A stretch of 64,000 nt of DNA from Desulfuromusa kysingii (GCF_900107645.1 NZ_FNQN01000002.1:372001-436000), one strand, 5' to 3'. Counted from the stretch's first letter, positions 34,509-44,211 are shown. Translations and numbers: made by a program. The notes: generated from the sequence alone by a model not told the origin.

Positions 34509-35789
34509 TTATTTCTGCCTATCAACATCCGGCAGATCGAACAATGTGCGGACCGCATCAAGGTACAAGCTACTATCATCCTCAGTGCTGGTCTGTTTCA
34601 GAACATGAGTAGGATGATGCAATATTTTGTTAATAATAGCACTGCTCATCGACTCGATTGCTTTACGTTCTTTAGCATTCAAACCATTCAGGTTGGAAAA
34701 AGTTTTTTCCACTTCGCCCTGACGTACCTGCTCCATCTTCTGACGCAGAGCGACAATTGTCGGCTTCACTTCCAGAGTTGCCAGCCAGCGTTGAAACTGT
34801 CCTACCTCTTCGTTAATAATGAGTTCTGCTTTGGCGGCCTCTTTTTGTCGTTCCTTCAAGTTTGCCTGTACAACACCCTGCAAATCATCGACATCGTAGA
34901 GATAAATGCTATCCAACTTATTTGCGGCAGGATCAATATCCCGTGGTACCGCAATATCAATCAAGAACATCGGCTTGTAACGTCTCTCCTTACAAACTGC
35001 TTTGAGTTTTTTGGCCCCCAAAACATAGTCGGGAGCACCGGTCGAAGAGAGGACAATATCAACTCGGTGTAACTGTTCTCGAAAGTTTTCAAAACTAACG
35101 GCTGTTCCGTTAAATTCTTCCGCCAGCCTCTCCGCCCGACTGAACGTTCGGTTTGTGACTAGAACGTTGGAAACACCATTATTGATAAAGTGTTTTGCTG
35201 CCAGTTCACACATCTCACCGGCACCAATCAACATAACGGTTTTATTCTCCAGAGAGTCGAAGATTTTACGAGCGAGTTCAACGGCGGCAAAAGAGACGGA
35301 AACAGCATTGCTGGCAATTGCAGTCTCACTGCGAACCCGTTTGGCCACTGAAAATGCTTTCCGCAGAAAACGATTCAGAATTAAACCGACAGTCTTATAT
35401 TCACAAGCATAACCGTAAGCGGTCTTGATCTGTCCCAGAATCTGCGGTTCACCAATCATCATGGAATCAAGACTGGACGCAACCCGCAGCACATGCACGA
35501 TCGCCTCCGCTCCAGAAAAATCATAGAGATGGGGAGCCAGAACATCAGACTCCAAGCCATGAGATTGAGCTAAAAATTGTTTCATTTCCATGATTGCAAC
35601 ATCGGGTTGACGACTGATGCCATAGAGTTCAACACGGTTACAGGTTGAAACAATCACAGCTTCAGAAACAGAGGGCAGAGCCAGAAGCTGCTTCAGAGGA
35701 TGTTCTATTTCAGCGGGAGAGAAAGCGACTTTCTCTCTTATTTCTACTGGGGCCGTTTTATGACTTAACCCCACGATAACAATATTCAT
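34509..35789 (-). CDS. hemA: Glutamyl-tRNA reductase
   Basis: A 426-residue NADPH enzyme making glutamate-1-semialdehyde from Glu-tRNA, the first committed step of C5 heme synthesis. The catalytic cysteine lies in STCNRVELYG and the nucleotide-binding loop is LIGAGEMCELAAKHF. The C-terminal dimerisation helices are present. It begins 24 bases after the ccsA/hemX-like gene. The pathway partner glutamate semialdehyde aminotransferase (hemL) is not in the window. Confidence 0.96.
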   Translation of the reverse strand: MNIVIVGLSHKTAPVEIREKVAFSPAEIEHPLKQLLALPSVSEAVIVSTCNRVELYGISRQPDVAIMEMKQFLAQSHGLESDVLAPHLYDFSGAEAIVHVLRVASSLDSMMIGEPQILGQIKTAYGYACEYKTVGLILNRFLRKAFSVAKRVRSETAIASNAVSVSFAAVELARKIFDSLENKTVMLIGAGEMCELAAKHFINNGVSNVLVTNRTFSRAERLAEEFNGTAVSFENFREQLHRVDIVLSSTGAPDYVLGAKKLKAVCKERRYKPMFLIDIAVPRDIDPAANKLDSIYLYDVDDLQGVVQANLKERQKEAAKAELIINEEVGQFQRWLATLEVKPTIVALRQKMEQVRQGEVEKTFSNLNGLNAKERKAIESMSSAIINKILHHPTHVLKQTSTEDDSSLYLDAVRTLFDLPDVDRQK

Positions 35790-35813
35790 ATATATTTGCT
35801 CTTCAGACTTTCA

Positions 35814-36650
35814 TCAAAGAATGGCAAAAGCCTCAAAGGTGTGATAGCCACCAAGCAACAGGTTTACCCCAAGGAAGGTAAACAACAAAAAGATAAACGC
35901 GATGATAGAAAAAATGGCGGCTTTGCGGCCACGCCAACCAACTGTCAACCGTCCATGGAGAAGCGCCGCGTACAGAAACCAGGTGATCAACGCCCAAGTT
36001 TCTTTTGGGTCCCAGCTCCAGTAAGTGCCCCAAGCCGTATTGGCCCAGAAAGCACCACTAATAATCCCCAGCGTCATCAATGGAAAACCGACACTCAGAC
36101 AAGTATAATTAACTCTATCCAGAATATCCAGAGAGGGCAATAGCTGATAAAGCCCGGTAAACCGCTTGCTTTTCAACATGCGATTTTGAATCAGATACAT
36201 TACTCCAGCCCCAAAGGAGAGGGCAAAAGCTGCATTTCCCAAAAAAGCAAAAACGATATGGACGGGGAAGAGCCAACTTTTCAAAACCGGATTTAACTGG
36301 ACCACCACGTTTGGGCTTAACGCACTGGCAATCATTAGCAGAAAAGCCAATGGAGCCGCAAACGCCCCCATCACCGACAGATGAAAGCGGAGATCGAGCA
36401 GTAAAAAGAGTAAGACCAGACACCAGGCAAAAAATGCGAGTGATTCGTGCAAACTGGTAACAGGCGTTCCTCCTGCGGTCGAATGCCGCACACCAAAACA
36501 TGCTGCGTGCAAGATAACCCCTGCCAGCAGCATCCAACGACCGGCACGACCAACTTGCGACCGCTTACCCAGCATAGCAACAAGATAGCAAATACTCGCC
36601 AGCAGGTAGATGAGGGTTGTCGCGCCAAATAACAGGTTCATTGTTCCCAT
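35814..36650 (-). CDS. CcsA/HemX-type cytochrome c assembly membrane protein
   Basis: A 278-residue membrane protein with about eight hydrophobic helices. The tryptophan-rich heme-handling motif WGTYWSWDPKETW (WWD domain) is present near residue 200, with flanking histidines. It belongs to the CcsA/CcmC/HemX family, moving heme to apocytochromes in system II or tuning HemA in HemX-like roles. Its place immediately before hemA is common in Deltaproteobacteria. It would support maturation of c-type cytochromes such as the octaheme protein at 4889. AAGGGG serves as ribosome binding site. Confidence 0.88.
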   Translation of the reverse strand: MGTMNLLFGATTLIYLLASICYLVAMLGKRSQVGRAGRWMLLAGVILHAACFGVRHSTAGGTPVTSLHESLAFFAWCLVLLFLLLDLRFHLSVMGAFAAPLAFLLMIASALSPNVVVQLNPVLKSWLFPVHIVFAFLGNAAFALSFGAGVMYLIQNRMLKSKRFTGLYQLLPSLDILDRVNYTCLSVGFPLMTLGIISGAFWANTAWGTYWSWDPKETWALITWFLYAALLHGRLTVGWRGRKAAIFSIIAFIFLLFTFLGVNLLLGGYHTFEAFAIL

Positions 36651-36782
36651 AGCACCCCTTCTAGTTATTCAATCAGAACTGATCATATCAATATTGTTAA
36701 ACTTCAACGAACTGCAGGATTGTATTTTTCACGACCATTTCAGTCAACTTCTTTCTATTTTTCCCCCAAGAAACTTTATTGA

Positions 36783-37361
36783 TCACCGTCCGAAAAGTTC
36801 GGCCTCAACCAACTCACACAATATATGACCAGCAAATTGGGAGAGTTCAAGCTGACGCGGAGTCGAGGTTGTTGCCAGATTAAGACAGATATCAATATCG
36901 ACACTTTTCAGTGGATCTTTCAAACAATCGTACGAAATCAGCGCTATTCCTTGTTCATTCTCGACAACTTCTTCACACAAGTTTTTAAGTGCCAGAGCAT
37001 CAGAGCCATCATTGTACAACAACAACAGATGTTGCTCAGAGGCTATGGCGCGATAATGGCGCACCAGATGCTGCCCATACTCTTCCGCAGCCAACATCTG
37101 GCCATTCAAAATGGCATCACTCCCAAGACAAACGGCAGGGAGAACCGGACGATCAAAGCTGAGTCGAAAAGCAAATTGACTCGCAAGTTGTTGCGCTACA
37201 GGTTGCAACACGCCATTGCCGGCAATCAAAAGATGCCCTCCTTCTGCAAAAAGCGCAGCAAGCCGCTTCGCCAGAAGGACTAACTCATGACTTTGCTCAC
37301 GACTGAAACGCTCTAGCAGTCCAATCGTCTGCTGACATGCAGCAGATATTCTCTGGTTCAT
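36783..37361 (-). CDS. SIS-domain protein (GmhA/DiaA-like)
   Basis: A 192-residue sugar-isomerase (SIS) fold protein. GGHLLIAGNGVLQPVAQQLASQF corresponds to the SIS phosphosugar loop and SQFAFRLSFDRP to the GmhA/DiaA helix-strand. Relative to sedoheptulose-7-phosphate isomerase the usual GNGGSAADAQH loop is altered (GNGVLQPVAQQL), so isomerase activity is doubtful and a regulatory or DiaA-like role is possible. ATG 37361 follows GGAG by 7 bases. It precedes the ccsA/hem operon by about 130 bases, with which it may be co-transcribed. Confidence 0.7.
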   Translation of the reverse strand: MNQRISAACQQTIGLLERFSREQSHELVLLAKRLAALFAEGGHLLIAGNGVLQPVAQQLASQFAFRLSFDRPVLPAVCLGSDAILNGQMLAAEEYGQHLVRHYRAIASEQHLLLLYNDGSDALALKNLCEEVVENEQGIALISYDCLKDPLKSVDIDICLNLATTSTPRQLELSQFAGHILCELVEAELFGR

Positions 37362-37566
37362 TTTTATCTCCATCATAAAATAGAACGGCAATAGCCCCCC
37401 AGCCAACAGGCATGATATGAGGCCATCCCATCACTGTCAAGCAGGAGGAATAAAGTGATTACATCTTGATTTTCCTCCAAATTTGTATATATTGAAGAAT
37501 TGAACATTTTCTTGACGATATGTCTTACTCAATGACACCCAAATAATGTAAAAGGAGAAATAAGTA

Positions 37567-37896
37567 ATGGCTAGTGATAAAGTATTCACATTCACCGACG
37601 CACAATTTGATGCTGATGTTTTAAAATCAGAAACTCCTGTTCTGGTTGATTTCTGGGCAACTTGGTGTGCCCCTTGTAAAGCAATTGCACCAGTTCTGGA
37701 TCAGATCGCCGATGAATTTGATGGTCAAATAAAAATTGGCAAGGTCAATGTCGATGAGAATCCGACAACTCCAGGGCAATATGGCGTCCGCGGTATTCCT
37801 ACAATGATCCTGTTTAAAGGTGGAGAAATCGTTGATCAACTGGTCGGCGCTGTACCTAAAAAACAAATCGAAGCACTACTGCAAAAAGCGTTATAA
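37567..37896 (+). CDS. trxA: Thioredoxin (TrxA type, WCAPC active site)
   Basis: A 109-residue cytoplasmic thioredoxin of standard length. The active site is W33-C34-A35-P36-C37, an alanine variant of the usual WCGPC, and the cis-proline loop RGIPTMILF is conserved. It serves ribonucleotide reductase, methionine sulfoxide reductase and other acceptors. AAAGGAG precedes the ATG by 9 bases. A plausible promoter (TTGATT-N16-TATATT, 37466-37493) lies upstream. It is monocistronic with a strong terminator. Confidence 0.95.
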   Translation: MASDKVFTFTDAQFDADVLKSETPVLVDFWATWCAPCKAIAPVLDQIADEFDGQIKIGKVNVDENPTTPGQYGVRGIPTMILFKGGEIVDQLVGAVPKKQIEALLQKAL

Positions 37897-37903
37897 GCGT
37901 ATA

Positions 37904-37938
37904 AACCCAACGGGCCCCTTGAAGAGGCCCGTTGGGTT
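37904..37938. terminator. Bidirectional terminator between trxA and the DUF4124-like gene
   Basis: AACCCAACGGGCC and GGCCCGTTGGGTT form a perfect 13-bp stem with a 9-base loop. It starts 8 bases after the trxA stop and ends 3 bases before the stop of the convergent gene. Short T-runs lie on both sides. Confidence 0.75.
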
Positions 37939-37941
37939 CAA

Positions 37942-38463
37942 CTAATCAGCAATCTCATCAAGCCAAGAATTCATTTTCTCCTCTTCTTGCCACGACATTT
38001 TCTCGTCACTCATCTCTGCCAACAACTGCTGCTTATCTGCACGGACTTTTTCTATCAATTGATTGGCTTCTGCTATGATGCCTCGCGAACGATAGCTCCA
38101 ACGCCGGTTGGCACGGCTTTTTTCTTCCACCGCATAATTGTACTGCTTCGCTAACTGTTCTGCGCGTTGCAGCAGATTCTCCACACGTTCTTTTTGTTGC
38201 TGCTGTGCCATCTCAACGTCATGAACTTCCTGCTCAAACTCAGCACTTACTCCTGGTGAAACTTTTTGAGCCGGGACATAATTCAGATTATCGGGATCTT
38301 CCGTTTCAACGACCTTCACCTTACCGCGACATTCCTCAGGAAGCGCCTGTAGATTGTCACTCATATAGAGTCGACCCTGCTTATCACGACAAGAATATGT
38401 CGTTGCTTGCGCTGTCACGCTGATAAACATCATAACCAGCAACAAAGACAAAAACTTTACCAT
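37942..38463 (-). CDS. Secreted DUF4124-like protein with coiled-coil C-terminus
   Basis: A 173-residue protein with a signal peptide (MVKFLSLLLVMMFISVTAQA). The mature N-terminus TTYSCRDKQGRLYMSDNLQ resembles the DUF4124 domain, a small beta module of secreted proteins with a Y-x-x-x-D-x-x-G-x-x-x-x-S-D pattern. The rest (about 70-173) is charged and predicted to be helical or coiled-coil, rich in Gln, Glu and Lys. Function is unknown. ATG 38463 follows AAGGAGG; it begins 10 bases after the dtd stop, in one transcription unit. Confidence 0.7.
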   Translation of the reverse strand: MVKFLSLLLVMMFISVTAQATTYSCRDKQGRLYMSDNLQALPEECRGKVKVVETEDPDNLNYVPAQKVSPGVSAEFEQEVHDVEMAQQQQKERVENLLQRAEQLAKQYNYAVEEKSRANRRWSYRSRGIIAEANQLIEKVRADKQQLLAEMSDEKMSWQEEEKMNSWLDEIAD

Positions 38464-38473
38464 CATCTCCTCC

Positions 38474-38923
38474 TTAAAAGTTTCGATGACTATCAAGCAG
38501 AATGGTGACAGGTCCATCATTGATCAGGTCGACCGCCATGTCGGCCTGAAATTGACCTGTTTGGACTTTAACTCCTCGCCCCTTTAACTGCGCCACAAAA
38601 TAATCACAAAGGGGAGCAGCTATTTCCGGTAACGCGGCAGCAGAAAATCCGGGCCGACGCCCTTTGCGACAATCGGCCAGCAAAGTAAATTGTGACACAA
38701 CCAACACCTCACCAGCACAATCAAGAACAGAAAGATTCATCTTTTCCGCCGAGTCTTCAAAAATTCTCAACCGGGCTGTTTTCTCTGCAAGATATTCCGC
38801 ATCTCGCTGATCATCACCGACTTCCACCCCCAGAAGCACCAACAAACCAGATCCAATTGCTGCAATCTGGACATCATCAACGGTCACCCCGGCACGGTTC
38901 ACTCTCTGGATAACAGCACGCAT
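38474..38923 (-). CDS. dtd: D-aminoacyl-tRNA deacylase
   Basis: A 149-residue enzyme that hydrolyses D-amino acids (and glycine) from mischarged tRNA. The cross-subunit active site motifs SQFTLLAD and [10 protein letters not shown] (the GP-containing loop) are present, as is the standard [15 protein letters not shown] start. Length is the family norm. It follows the HAD hydrolase gene closely and precedes the DUF4124-like gene. Confidence 0.95.
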   Translation of the reverse strand: MRAVIQRVNRAGVTVDDVQIAAIGSGLLVLLGVEVGDDQRDAEYLAEKTARLRIFEDSAEKMNLSVLDCAGEVLVVSQFTLLADCRKGRRPGFSAAALPEIAAPLCDYFVAQLKGRGVKVQTGQFQADMAVDLINDGPVTILLDSHRNF

Positions 38924-38924
38924 T

Positions 38925-39572
38925 TCAGGCCCTCAACCAATCGTCAACTAATTCACCGATATCTGCTGAGCGCTCCAGTTGTGCATCAACATAATCGCAC
39001 CTCGGGGCAAGAGAACAACCTGATCCGACAAGCACTGTTTTCATTCCAAACTCTTTTGCCATTTTCAGGTTTTGTAGCTGATCTTCTACCATAATACACT
39101 GCTCCCCCGACAGTTCCAGTTCGTCCAGAATCTGCTGATAAGGGCCGGGATTCGGCTTTGGTTGGTAAGCGGCGGTGCGAATATCAAAAACTCCAGCGAA
39201 TAAACCATCCAGGCCAAGAGCCGTCACCACGCGATCCACATGACAGCGTGAACCATTAGTAAAGACATAACTTGGCAAGCGGAGATTACTTAATGTCTGT
39301 CGTAGCGCAAGATCAAGAGAGAGCTTGGAACTGACATCAACCGCATGCACATAATTAAGATAATCTTCGGGATCCACACCATGATAACGGATCAACCCCT
39401 GTAATGTTGCACCGTAATCTTCCCAGTAGCGCCGTCGCAAACCATCGACATCTGCAGGGTCAATCGCAACCACTTCTTCCATGTAACGATTGATCCGCAC
39501 ATCGATCAAGGAAAAGATATCTCGCTCTGCTGGATACAGAGTGTTATCCAGATCAAACAAAACTGCCTGCAT
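38925..39572 (-). CDS. HAD-family hydrolase (pyrimidine 5'-nucleotidase type)
   Basis: A 215-residue haloacid-dehalogenase fold enzyme. Motif I is FDLDNTLYP near residue 5, motif II YVFTNGS, motif III lysine in KPNPGPYQ and motif [15 protein letters not shown]. The DNTLYP and [12 protein letters not shown] segments match the SDT1/PHM8-like pyrimidine 5'-nucleotidase group. I choose ATG 39572, just after the dapF stop; ATG 39596 would overlap dapF by 14 bases. It lies in a dapF-HAD-dtd string. Confidence 0.82.
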   Translation of the reverse strand: MQAVLFDLDNTLYPAERDIFSLIDVRINRYMEEVVAIDPADVDGLRRRYWEDYGATLQGLIRYHGVDPEDYLNYVHAVDVSSKLSLDLALRQTLSNLRLPSYVFTNGSRCHVDRVVTALGLDGLFAGVFDIRTAAYQPKPNPGPYQQILDELELSGEQCIMVEDQLQNLKMAKEFGMKTVLVGSGCSLAPRCDYVDAQLERSADIGELVDDWLRA

Positions 39573-39582
39573 TGCTGTCTTC

Positions 39583-40422
39583 TTATTTGGGATCATAATT
39601 TCCGCTAAAGACCTCAACAGCCGGGCCAAGCATCATCACTGGGCCATTTTCCAACCATTCCAACTCCAAGTCACCACCGCGCAGATGATTAAGAATCTTC
39701 CGCGTTGTGCGACCAGTCAAAACCCCCGCAACAGTGACAGCCGAAGCTCCGGTCCCACAGGCAAGGGTCTCACCAGAGCCACGTTCCCAAGTTCGCTGAA
39801 TCACTTCTGATGGACTAAGAACCTGGACAAATTCAACATTGATCCGCTCAGGAAACCAGGCATGGTTTTCAATCAACGGGCCGATCCTGTCAACCGGAAA
39901 CGACTCAACCTCATCGACAAAAATAACGGCATGAGGATTGCCCATGGAGACACAGGTGACCTCATATTGTTGGCTATCAACGGCCAGAGAGATTGATACG
40001 GCTTGCTCCAATTCAGGACCGGACATGGGAATATCGCCCCGTCTTAATCCGGGAGCGCCCATATTGACCTGAACTCGATCCACCAACCCTGAAGGTCCCG
40101 TACGCATAAGTAACGACCGGAGACCGCTACCTGTTTCTACACTGATATCCAGTTTTTCAACCAGTCCGTGATCGTAGGCATACTTGGCAACACATCGGAT
40201 CCCATTCCCACACATCTCCCCTTCGCTCCCATCCAGATTAAACATCCGCATGCGCACATCCGCAAATTTTGAAGGGAGGATAAGAATCAGCCCGTCAGCG
40301 CCGATTCCAAACTGTCGATGGCTGACCTGACGTGCCAATGTTGCAGGGTCATCAACCCGCTCTTCAAAGCCATTCACATAGACATAGTCATTTCCAGCCC
40401 CGTGCATTTTTGTGAACTTCAT
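39583..40422 (-). CDS. dapF: Diaminopimelate epimerase
   Basis: A 279-residue cofactor-independent racemase converting LL- to meso-diaminopimelate for lysine and peptidoglycan. The two catalytic cysteines sit in [12 protein letters not shown] and [12 protein letters not shown]. The start [15 protein letters not shown] is the family hallmark. GGGGAG precedes the ATG. It heads a short run with the HAD hydrolase, dtd and the DUF4124-like gene. Confidence 0.96.
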   Translation of the reverse strand: MKFTKMHGAGNDYVYVNGFEERVDDPATLARQVSHRQFGIGADGLILILPSKFADVRMRMFNLDGSEGEMCGNGIRCVAKYAYDHGLVEKLDISVETGSGLRSLLMRTGPSGLVDRVQVNMGAPGLRRGDIPMSGPELEQAVSISLAVDSQQYEVTCVSMGNPHAVIFVDEVESFPVDRIGPLIENHAWFPERINVEFVQVLSPSEVIQRTWERGSGETLACGTGASAVTVAGVLTGRTTRKILNHLRGGDLELEWLENGPVMMLGPAVEVFSGNYDPK

Positions 40423-40533
40423 GATTTCTCCCCGGAAACGGTTGTGATAGATGATCTTCCAGTACTATAATTCAGTAGAAGCGATGGACTCAACAGATTA
40501 GTTATCATAGCAGATATCTCCAAGGAGACCGTT

Positions 40534-41160
40534 TTGAAGAATGCTACTTTTAAAATCATTCAGCTCCATGCCAGTGAGATGGATAATTTCTCTTACTTGA
40601 TCTACTGTCCGAAGACATTACGCGGGGCAGCTGTCGACCCGTCAATGCGCCCTGAATTACTTCTGGACGCAATCAAGAAGCACGCGATTCAATTAGAGTT
40701 CCTCCTCAACACCCATGGACATGCTGATCATATCTCAGGCAATAAACTCATTTTGGATCACACGGGAGCCAAACTGGCTGCGCACCCTGCTGACATGCCA
40801 ACAGCCGATATCCTCCTTGCAGAGGGGTCTGAAATTGTGCTGGGAGAGGGGACTATTGAGGTCATGCACACCCCAGGACATACTCCAGGCTCTGTGGTGT
40901 TTAAAACTGACCAACAGATCATCACTGGAGACACCTTGTTTGTGAGTCGCTGCGGTCGCGCAGATCTACCGGGAAGTGATGTTGTCGCGCTCTATCAGAG
41001 CTTACAACGATTAAAAAAGTTGCCGGAAGAGACCAGAATCTACCCTGGCCACAATTATGGTCCCACCCCAACGTCAACCATTGGTTGGGAATTAAAAAAT
41101 AATGAGTATTTAAAATGTCCAGATTTACAAAGTTTTACCACCTTGCGCCTTGGGGGATGA
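40534..41160 (+). CDS. MBL-fold hydrolase (glyoxalase II / persulfide dioxygenase-like)
   Basis: A 208-residue metallo-beta-lactamase fold protein. THGHADHISG carries the HxHxDH metal motif; HTPGHTPGS, GDTLFVSRCGRAD and YPGHNYGPTPT supply further metal ligands. The GRADLPGSD segment is shared with the GloB/ETHE1 branch, so the substrate may be a glutathione- or other thiol-thioester or persulfide. It starts with TTG at 40534, well placed behind AAGGAG. Divergent from dapF; convergent with the RDD gene. Confidence 0.85.
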   Translation: MKNATFKIIQLHASEMDNFSYLIYCPKTLRGAAVDPSMRPELLLDAIKKHAIQLEFLLNTHGHADHISGNKLILDHTGAKLAAHPADMPTADILLAEGSEIVLGEGTIEVMHTPGHTPGSVVFKTDQQIITGDTLFVSRCGRADLPGSDVVALYQSLQRLKKLPEETRIYPGHNYGPTPTSTIGWELKNNEYLKCPDLQSFTTLRLGG

Positions 41161-41166
41161 GAACCG

Positions 41167-42516
41167 TTAGACCTCCACAGGTAAGTGACGCAAAACAACA
41201 ACCCGTGTCCCAGCCAGCCGATCATTCCAGCCCCGACGTTCGGGACTGGTCAATACCAGCAAATATCCAAGCCCCACCGGAATCAATTGAAACAGACCGC
41301 CGACGCTGCGTAAAAAAGCTTGGGAGAAAATCAGAGTCCCTCCATCAATGGCTTCAACACGTAATCCAGCCAACATCTTTCCCGGTGTTTGCCCGGTGAG
41401 AAAGTGGAACAGGGTAAAGTAACCAAAAGCCAGAAAAAACAGCACCAGAAAATAAGGGACAGAGAGATCTACCATAGTTTCCAGAGAAGGGAACAAGCGG
41501 GTTTTTTCGGTCGACATCGCCGCTTCTGCAGCCACAACAAAACTGATCCCAACAACCAGCAGGATAACAGCATCAACGGCAAAAGCTCCGACACAGGAAG
41601 CCAATGAAGGATGTTGGCACCGGGAACGGGGCGCTCCATCAACAGCTGGAGCTGCAGGAACTACGGTAGAAAAATCATTCAGCCGATGACTAGACTCTTC
41701 TTCCAGAGAAGCCTCAACATCAATCGGCTCTTCGAGAGAAGGTGGGACCATCTCTGTCATCTCCAAGACGAAAATCTCCCCTTCCCCATCAGGGGCTAAA
41801 GAGGCATCTTTATCGATGGGCTTCGCAACATCCTCAACAATTGAAACGTGAGGATTCTGTTTTTCAGAAGTTTTCAAGACAGACACCGGAGCCCCCACAG
41901 GCTGTGGAGACTCCGGTAAGTCAAAAGGGCGCGGAGGATCCTCCTTAGTCTCCGAAGGGTCAGGACTGACCGTACCTTTAGGTTCATCTTCGAAAGAAAA
42001 GTCACTATCTTCGGCAGCGCCGCTAACTTTGTCTGTCGGATCAAAACCAAAGTCATCCTCTAGTTCATCGTCGTCATCAGGCAAATCAAAAGAGAAGTCT
42101 TCTCCGGCCTCAGCTTCCGCAGCAGCCTTTTTATCTTTAGGAGCTTCAATTGTCTCTTCAACATCTTCTTCATCCGGAGCTTCTTCAAACAGCTCATCGA
42201 ATGAGAGATCATCATCCTCAGCACTATCCCCCATAAAGTCAAAACCGAAATCATCACCATCGGTTCCATCGACGACAGGTTCTCGGCTTGGTGCACTCTC
42301 TGCTGCCGTCACTGTTCCGGTCGCTGCGGTCACTGCGGCATCAGCTGCAACACTGTCAAACTCAGGTTCTTCAGCACCACCAGAAACACTCATTTGTCCG
42401 GGAAACAGGACACTCTTGATGCCAAAGCTCTGTTTGAATTCAACCAGATCCTTACCGCATTTTTTGCAGCTATCAAGATGGTCAAAACTGTTGTAGCCAC
42501 ATTTAGGACATCTCAT
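41167..42516 (-). CDS. RDD-domain membrane protein with N-terminal zinc ribbon and acidic linker
   Basis: A 449-residue protein in three parts. The first 21 residues form a zinc ribbon (CPKCGYNSF...CKKCG). A long linker (about 40-290) is strongly acidic (EEAPDEEDVEE and similar), low in complexity and probably disordered. The last 150 residues are an RDD domain with about four membrane helices (RCQHPSLASCVGAFAVDAV, TGQTPGKMLAGLRV). RDD proteins are often linked to Na+/H+ exchange or lipid handling, but the combination here is of unknown function. It precedes the MBL gene tail-to-tail. Confidence 0.8.
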   Translation of the reverse strand: MRCPKCGYNSFDHLDSCKKCGKDLVEFKQSFGIKSVLFPGQMSVSGGAEEPEFDSVAADAAVTAATGTVTAAESAPSREPVVDGTDGDDFGFDFMGDSAEDDDLSFDELFEEAPDEEDVEETIEAPKDKKAAAEAEAGEDFSFDLPDDDDELEDDFGFDPTDKVSGAAEDSDFSFEDEPKGTVSPDPSETKEDPPRPFDLPESPQPVGAPVSVLKTSEKQNPHVSIVEDVAKPIDKDASLAPDGEGEIFVLEMTEMVPPSLEEPIDVEASLEEESSHRLNDFSTVVPAAPAVDGAPRSRCQHPSLASCVGAFAVDAVILLVVGISFVVAAEAAMSTEKTRLFPSLETMVDLSVPYFLVLFFLAFGYFTLFHFLTGQTPGKMLAGLRVEAIDGGTLIFSQAFLRSVGGLFQLIPVGLGYLLVLTSPERRGWNDRLAGTRVVVLRHLPVEV

Positions 42517-42555
42517 GACTTTTCCTTTCTTTTATACATAGTCACCTAAACCATG

Positions 42556-43281
42556 CTAGCCTGAAGCCAAATCCCCATAAAGATATTGTAAAATCGCCAT
42601 TATCGCAAGTCCTGCCGTTTCAGTCCGCAGAATTCTAGGCCCGAGACTCACGGATTGATACCCTTGTTCCTGAGCTTGTTCAGCTTCCCGTTGACTAATG
42701 CCACCCTCAGGCCCGACCAAAACTGCAATCCTTTGCGGTAGAGATTGTGGTAGAACCTGTTGCAGAGGCACAGCACTCTCCTCCCAGAGCAACAACTTTA
42801 AATCTGCATCCACCGTTGATAATGCATTGGTCAATGTCGTATCTGCTGTAAGTTGCGGCAAATGATACTGTCGACATTGTCTGGCCGCCTCTTGAACAAT
42901 CTTTTGCCAGCGCTCCAAACGTTTCTGCTTCCGGTCGGACTTCAAAGACCCAACACTCCGCTCCATGGGTGTCAGATGGAATTCATTCACCCCGAGTTCT
43001 GTCCCCTTTTGGAGAACCAACTCAAGCTTATCTCCCTTGGGCAATCCCTGAATTAGGGTCAAAGAACACAAAGGGGCAGGACAAAGATCCACCTGTAAAA
43101 TTTCAGCAGCGAAGTTCGCTCTTAAAATCGCCGTAGCAACCAAGCCAAAGCCATTAAAAAATTGAACTTTCTCCCCTGGATTTAATCGTAGGACAGTGTG
43201 CAGATGTCTTTTCAACTCTTTTGGCAAAGGGAGAACAGTACCACAGCACAATTCTGATTCAGGGAGATAAAAACAGCGCAT
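42556..43281 (-). CDS. rsmE: 16S rRNA m3U1498 methyltransferase
   Basis: A 241-residue SPOUT (trefoil-knot) methyltransferase modifying U1498 of 16S rRNA. Knot motifs VLVGPEGGISQREAEQA and LGPRILRTETAGLAIMAILQY bind SAM. An N-terminal PUA-like domain precedes (about 1-70). It follows prmA by 9 bases, a common ribosome-modification pair. Length is standard. Confidence 0.95.
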   Translation of the reverse strand: MRCFYLPESELCCGTVLPLPKELKRHLHTVLRLNPGEKVQFFNGFGLVATAILRANFAAEILQVDLCPAPLCSLTLIQGLPKGDKLELVLQKGTELGVNEFHLTPMERSVGSLKSDRKQKRLERWQKIVQEAARQCRQYHLPQLTADTTLTNALSTVDADLKLLLWEESAVPLQQVLPQSLPQRIAVLVGPEGGISQREAEQAQEQGYQSVSLGPRILRTETAGLAIMAILQYLYGDLASG

Positions 43282-43290
43282 GGTATGTCT

Positions 43291-44211
43291 CTAAATAACT
43301 CTCTGCCCAGCCAGACAGACCCACTCATCTTGATAGCGACTGGGAATCATCTTTATAGGAAGTGCGGCAAAAGCCTCACGAACCAGAGCCTCTTTTTCAG
43401 TCAAGATCCCAGACAAGACCAACCAACCTCCTGGTCGTAAATGGTCCATAAATGCCAATTTGAGACGGATATTTTCTTCTGCCAGAATATTTGCAACGAT
43501 TAAATCAAATTCAGACGTCAGTTCTTCCAAAGAGAGTTCGCTGACCTCTATCTTTTTGGTGTAGTTGTTTTTGTTAATATTCTCAAGGGCCACGGAACAA
43601 GCAACAGGGTCAATATCGTTAGCAACAATCTGGGGACAACCAAGAGCGGCCGCGCCTAAAGCCAATATTCCTGATCCCGTGCCAACATCAAGCATTGTCT
43701 GTGGAGGATTTGTGCGACTCAGTAATTCCGCTACCATTTCAAGACATAACTTGGTGGTCGCATGGGTTCCTGTCCCAAAAGCCATCCCAGGATCAATCTC
43801 AATAACAGCCTCGCTTCCGACTGGGATATAATCTTCCCAACTGGGATGGATAACCAGTTTATCACCAATATGAAAAGCTGAAAAATTTTGTTTCCAATTT
43901 TCAGACCAGTCTTCCATCCGCACCGGCCCTCCCAACTGCATATCAATATCCTGATCCTTGAGTACGGGGATCTGTTTAAAAGCAGACATCAGCGAAGAGA
44001 TCAAGTGTTCAGGATCAGAGACAGCGGGGAAATAAGTCTGGAGCGTGTAAATCGCAGCAGGATTCAAATCGTTGTCAGGAACAACAAAGGTGTCGAGAGA
44101 AACCGCATCAACAACAGTTCCAGAGCAACCAAAGTCGTCCAGAGCAGTCGTGACGAAATCGACAAGTTCACCTTTTACCTTAATCTCAATGACAATCCAT
44201 TCATTTTTCAT
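43291..44211 (-). CDS. prmA: Ribosomal protein L11 methyltransferase
   Basis: A 306-residue class I SAM methyltransferase that trimethylates L11. It has a substrate-recognition N-terminal domain (about 1-130), DPGMAFGTGTHATTKLCLEM characteristic of PrmA, and SAM-binding LDVGTGSGILALGAA plus the NPPY-equivalent VANILAE. The ribosome binding site is weak. It is first in an operon with rsmE. Confidence 0.95.
   Translation of the reverse strand: MKNEWIVIEIKVKGELVDFVTTALDDFGCSGTVVDAVSLDTFVVPDNDLNPAAIYTLQTYFPAVSDPEHLISSLMSAFKQIPVLKDQDIDMQLGGPVRMEDWSENWKQNFSAFHIGDKLVIHPSWEDYIPVGSEAVIEIDPGMAFGTGTHATTKLCLEMVAELLSRTNPPQTMLDVGTGSGILALGAAALGCPQIVANDIDPVACSVALENINKNNYTKKIEVSELSLEELTSEFDLIVANILAEENIRLKLAFMDHLRPGGWLVLSGILTEKEALVREAFAALPIKMIPSRYQDEWVCLAGQRVI

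Noticed and set aside
37446-37478. GGAGGAA...TTCCTCC inverted repeat before trxA
   Set aside because: Seven-base arms separated by about 20 bases; overlaps a plausible promoter but too weak to call an operator.
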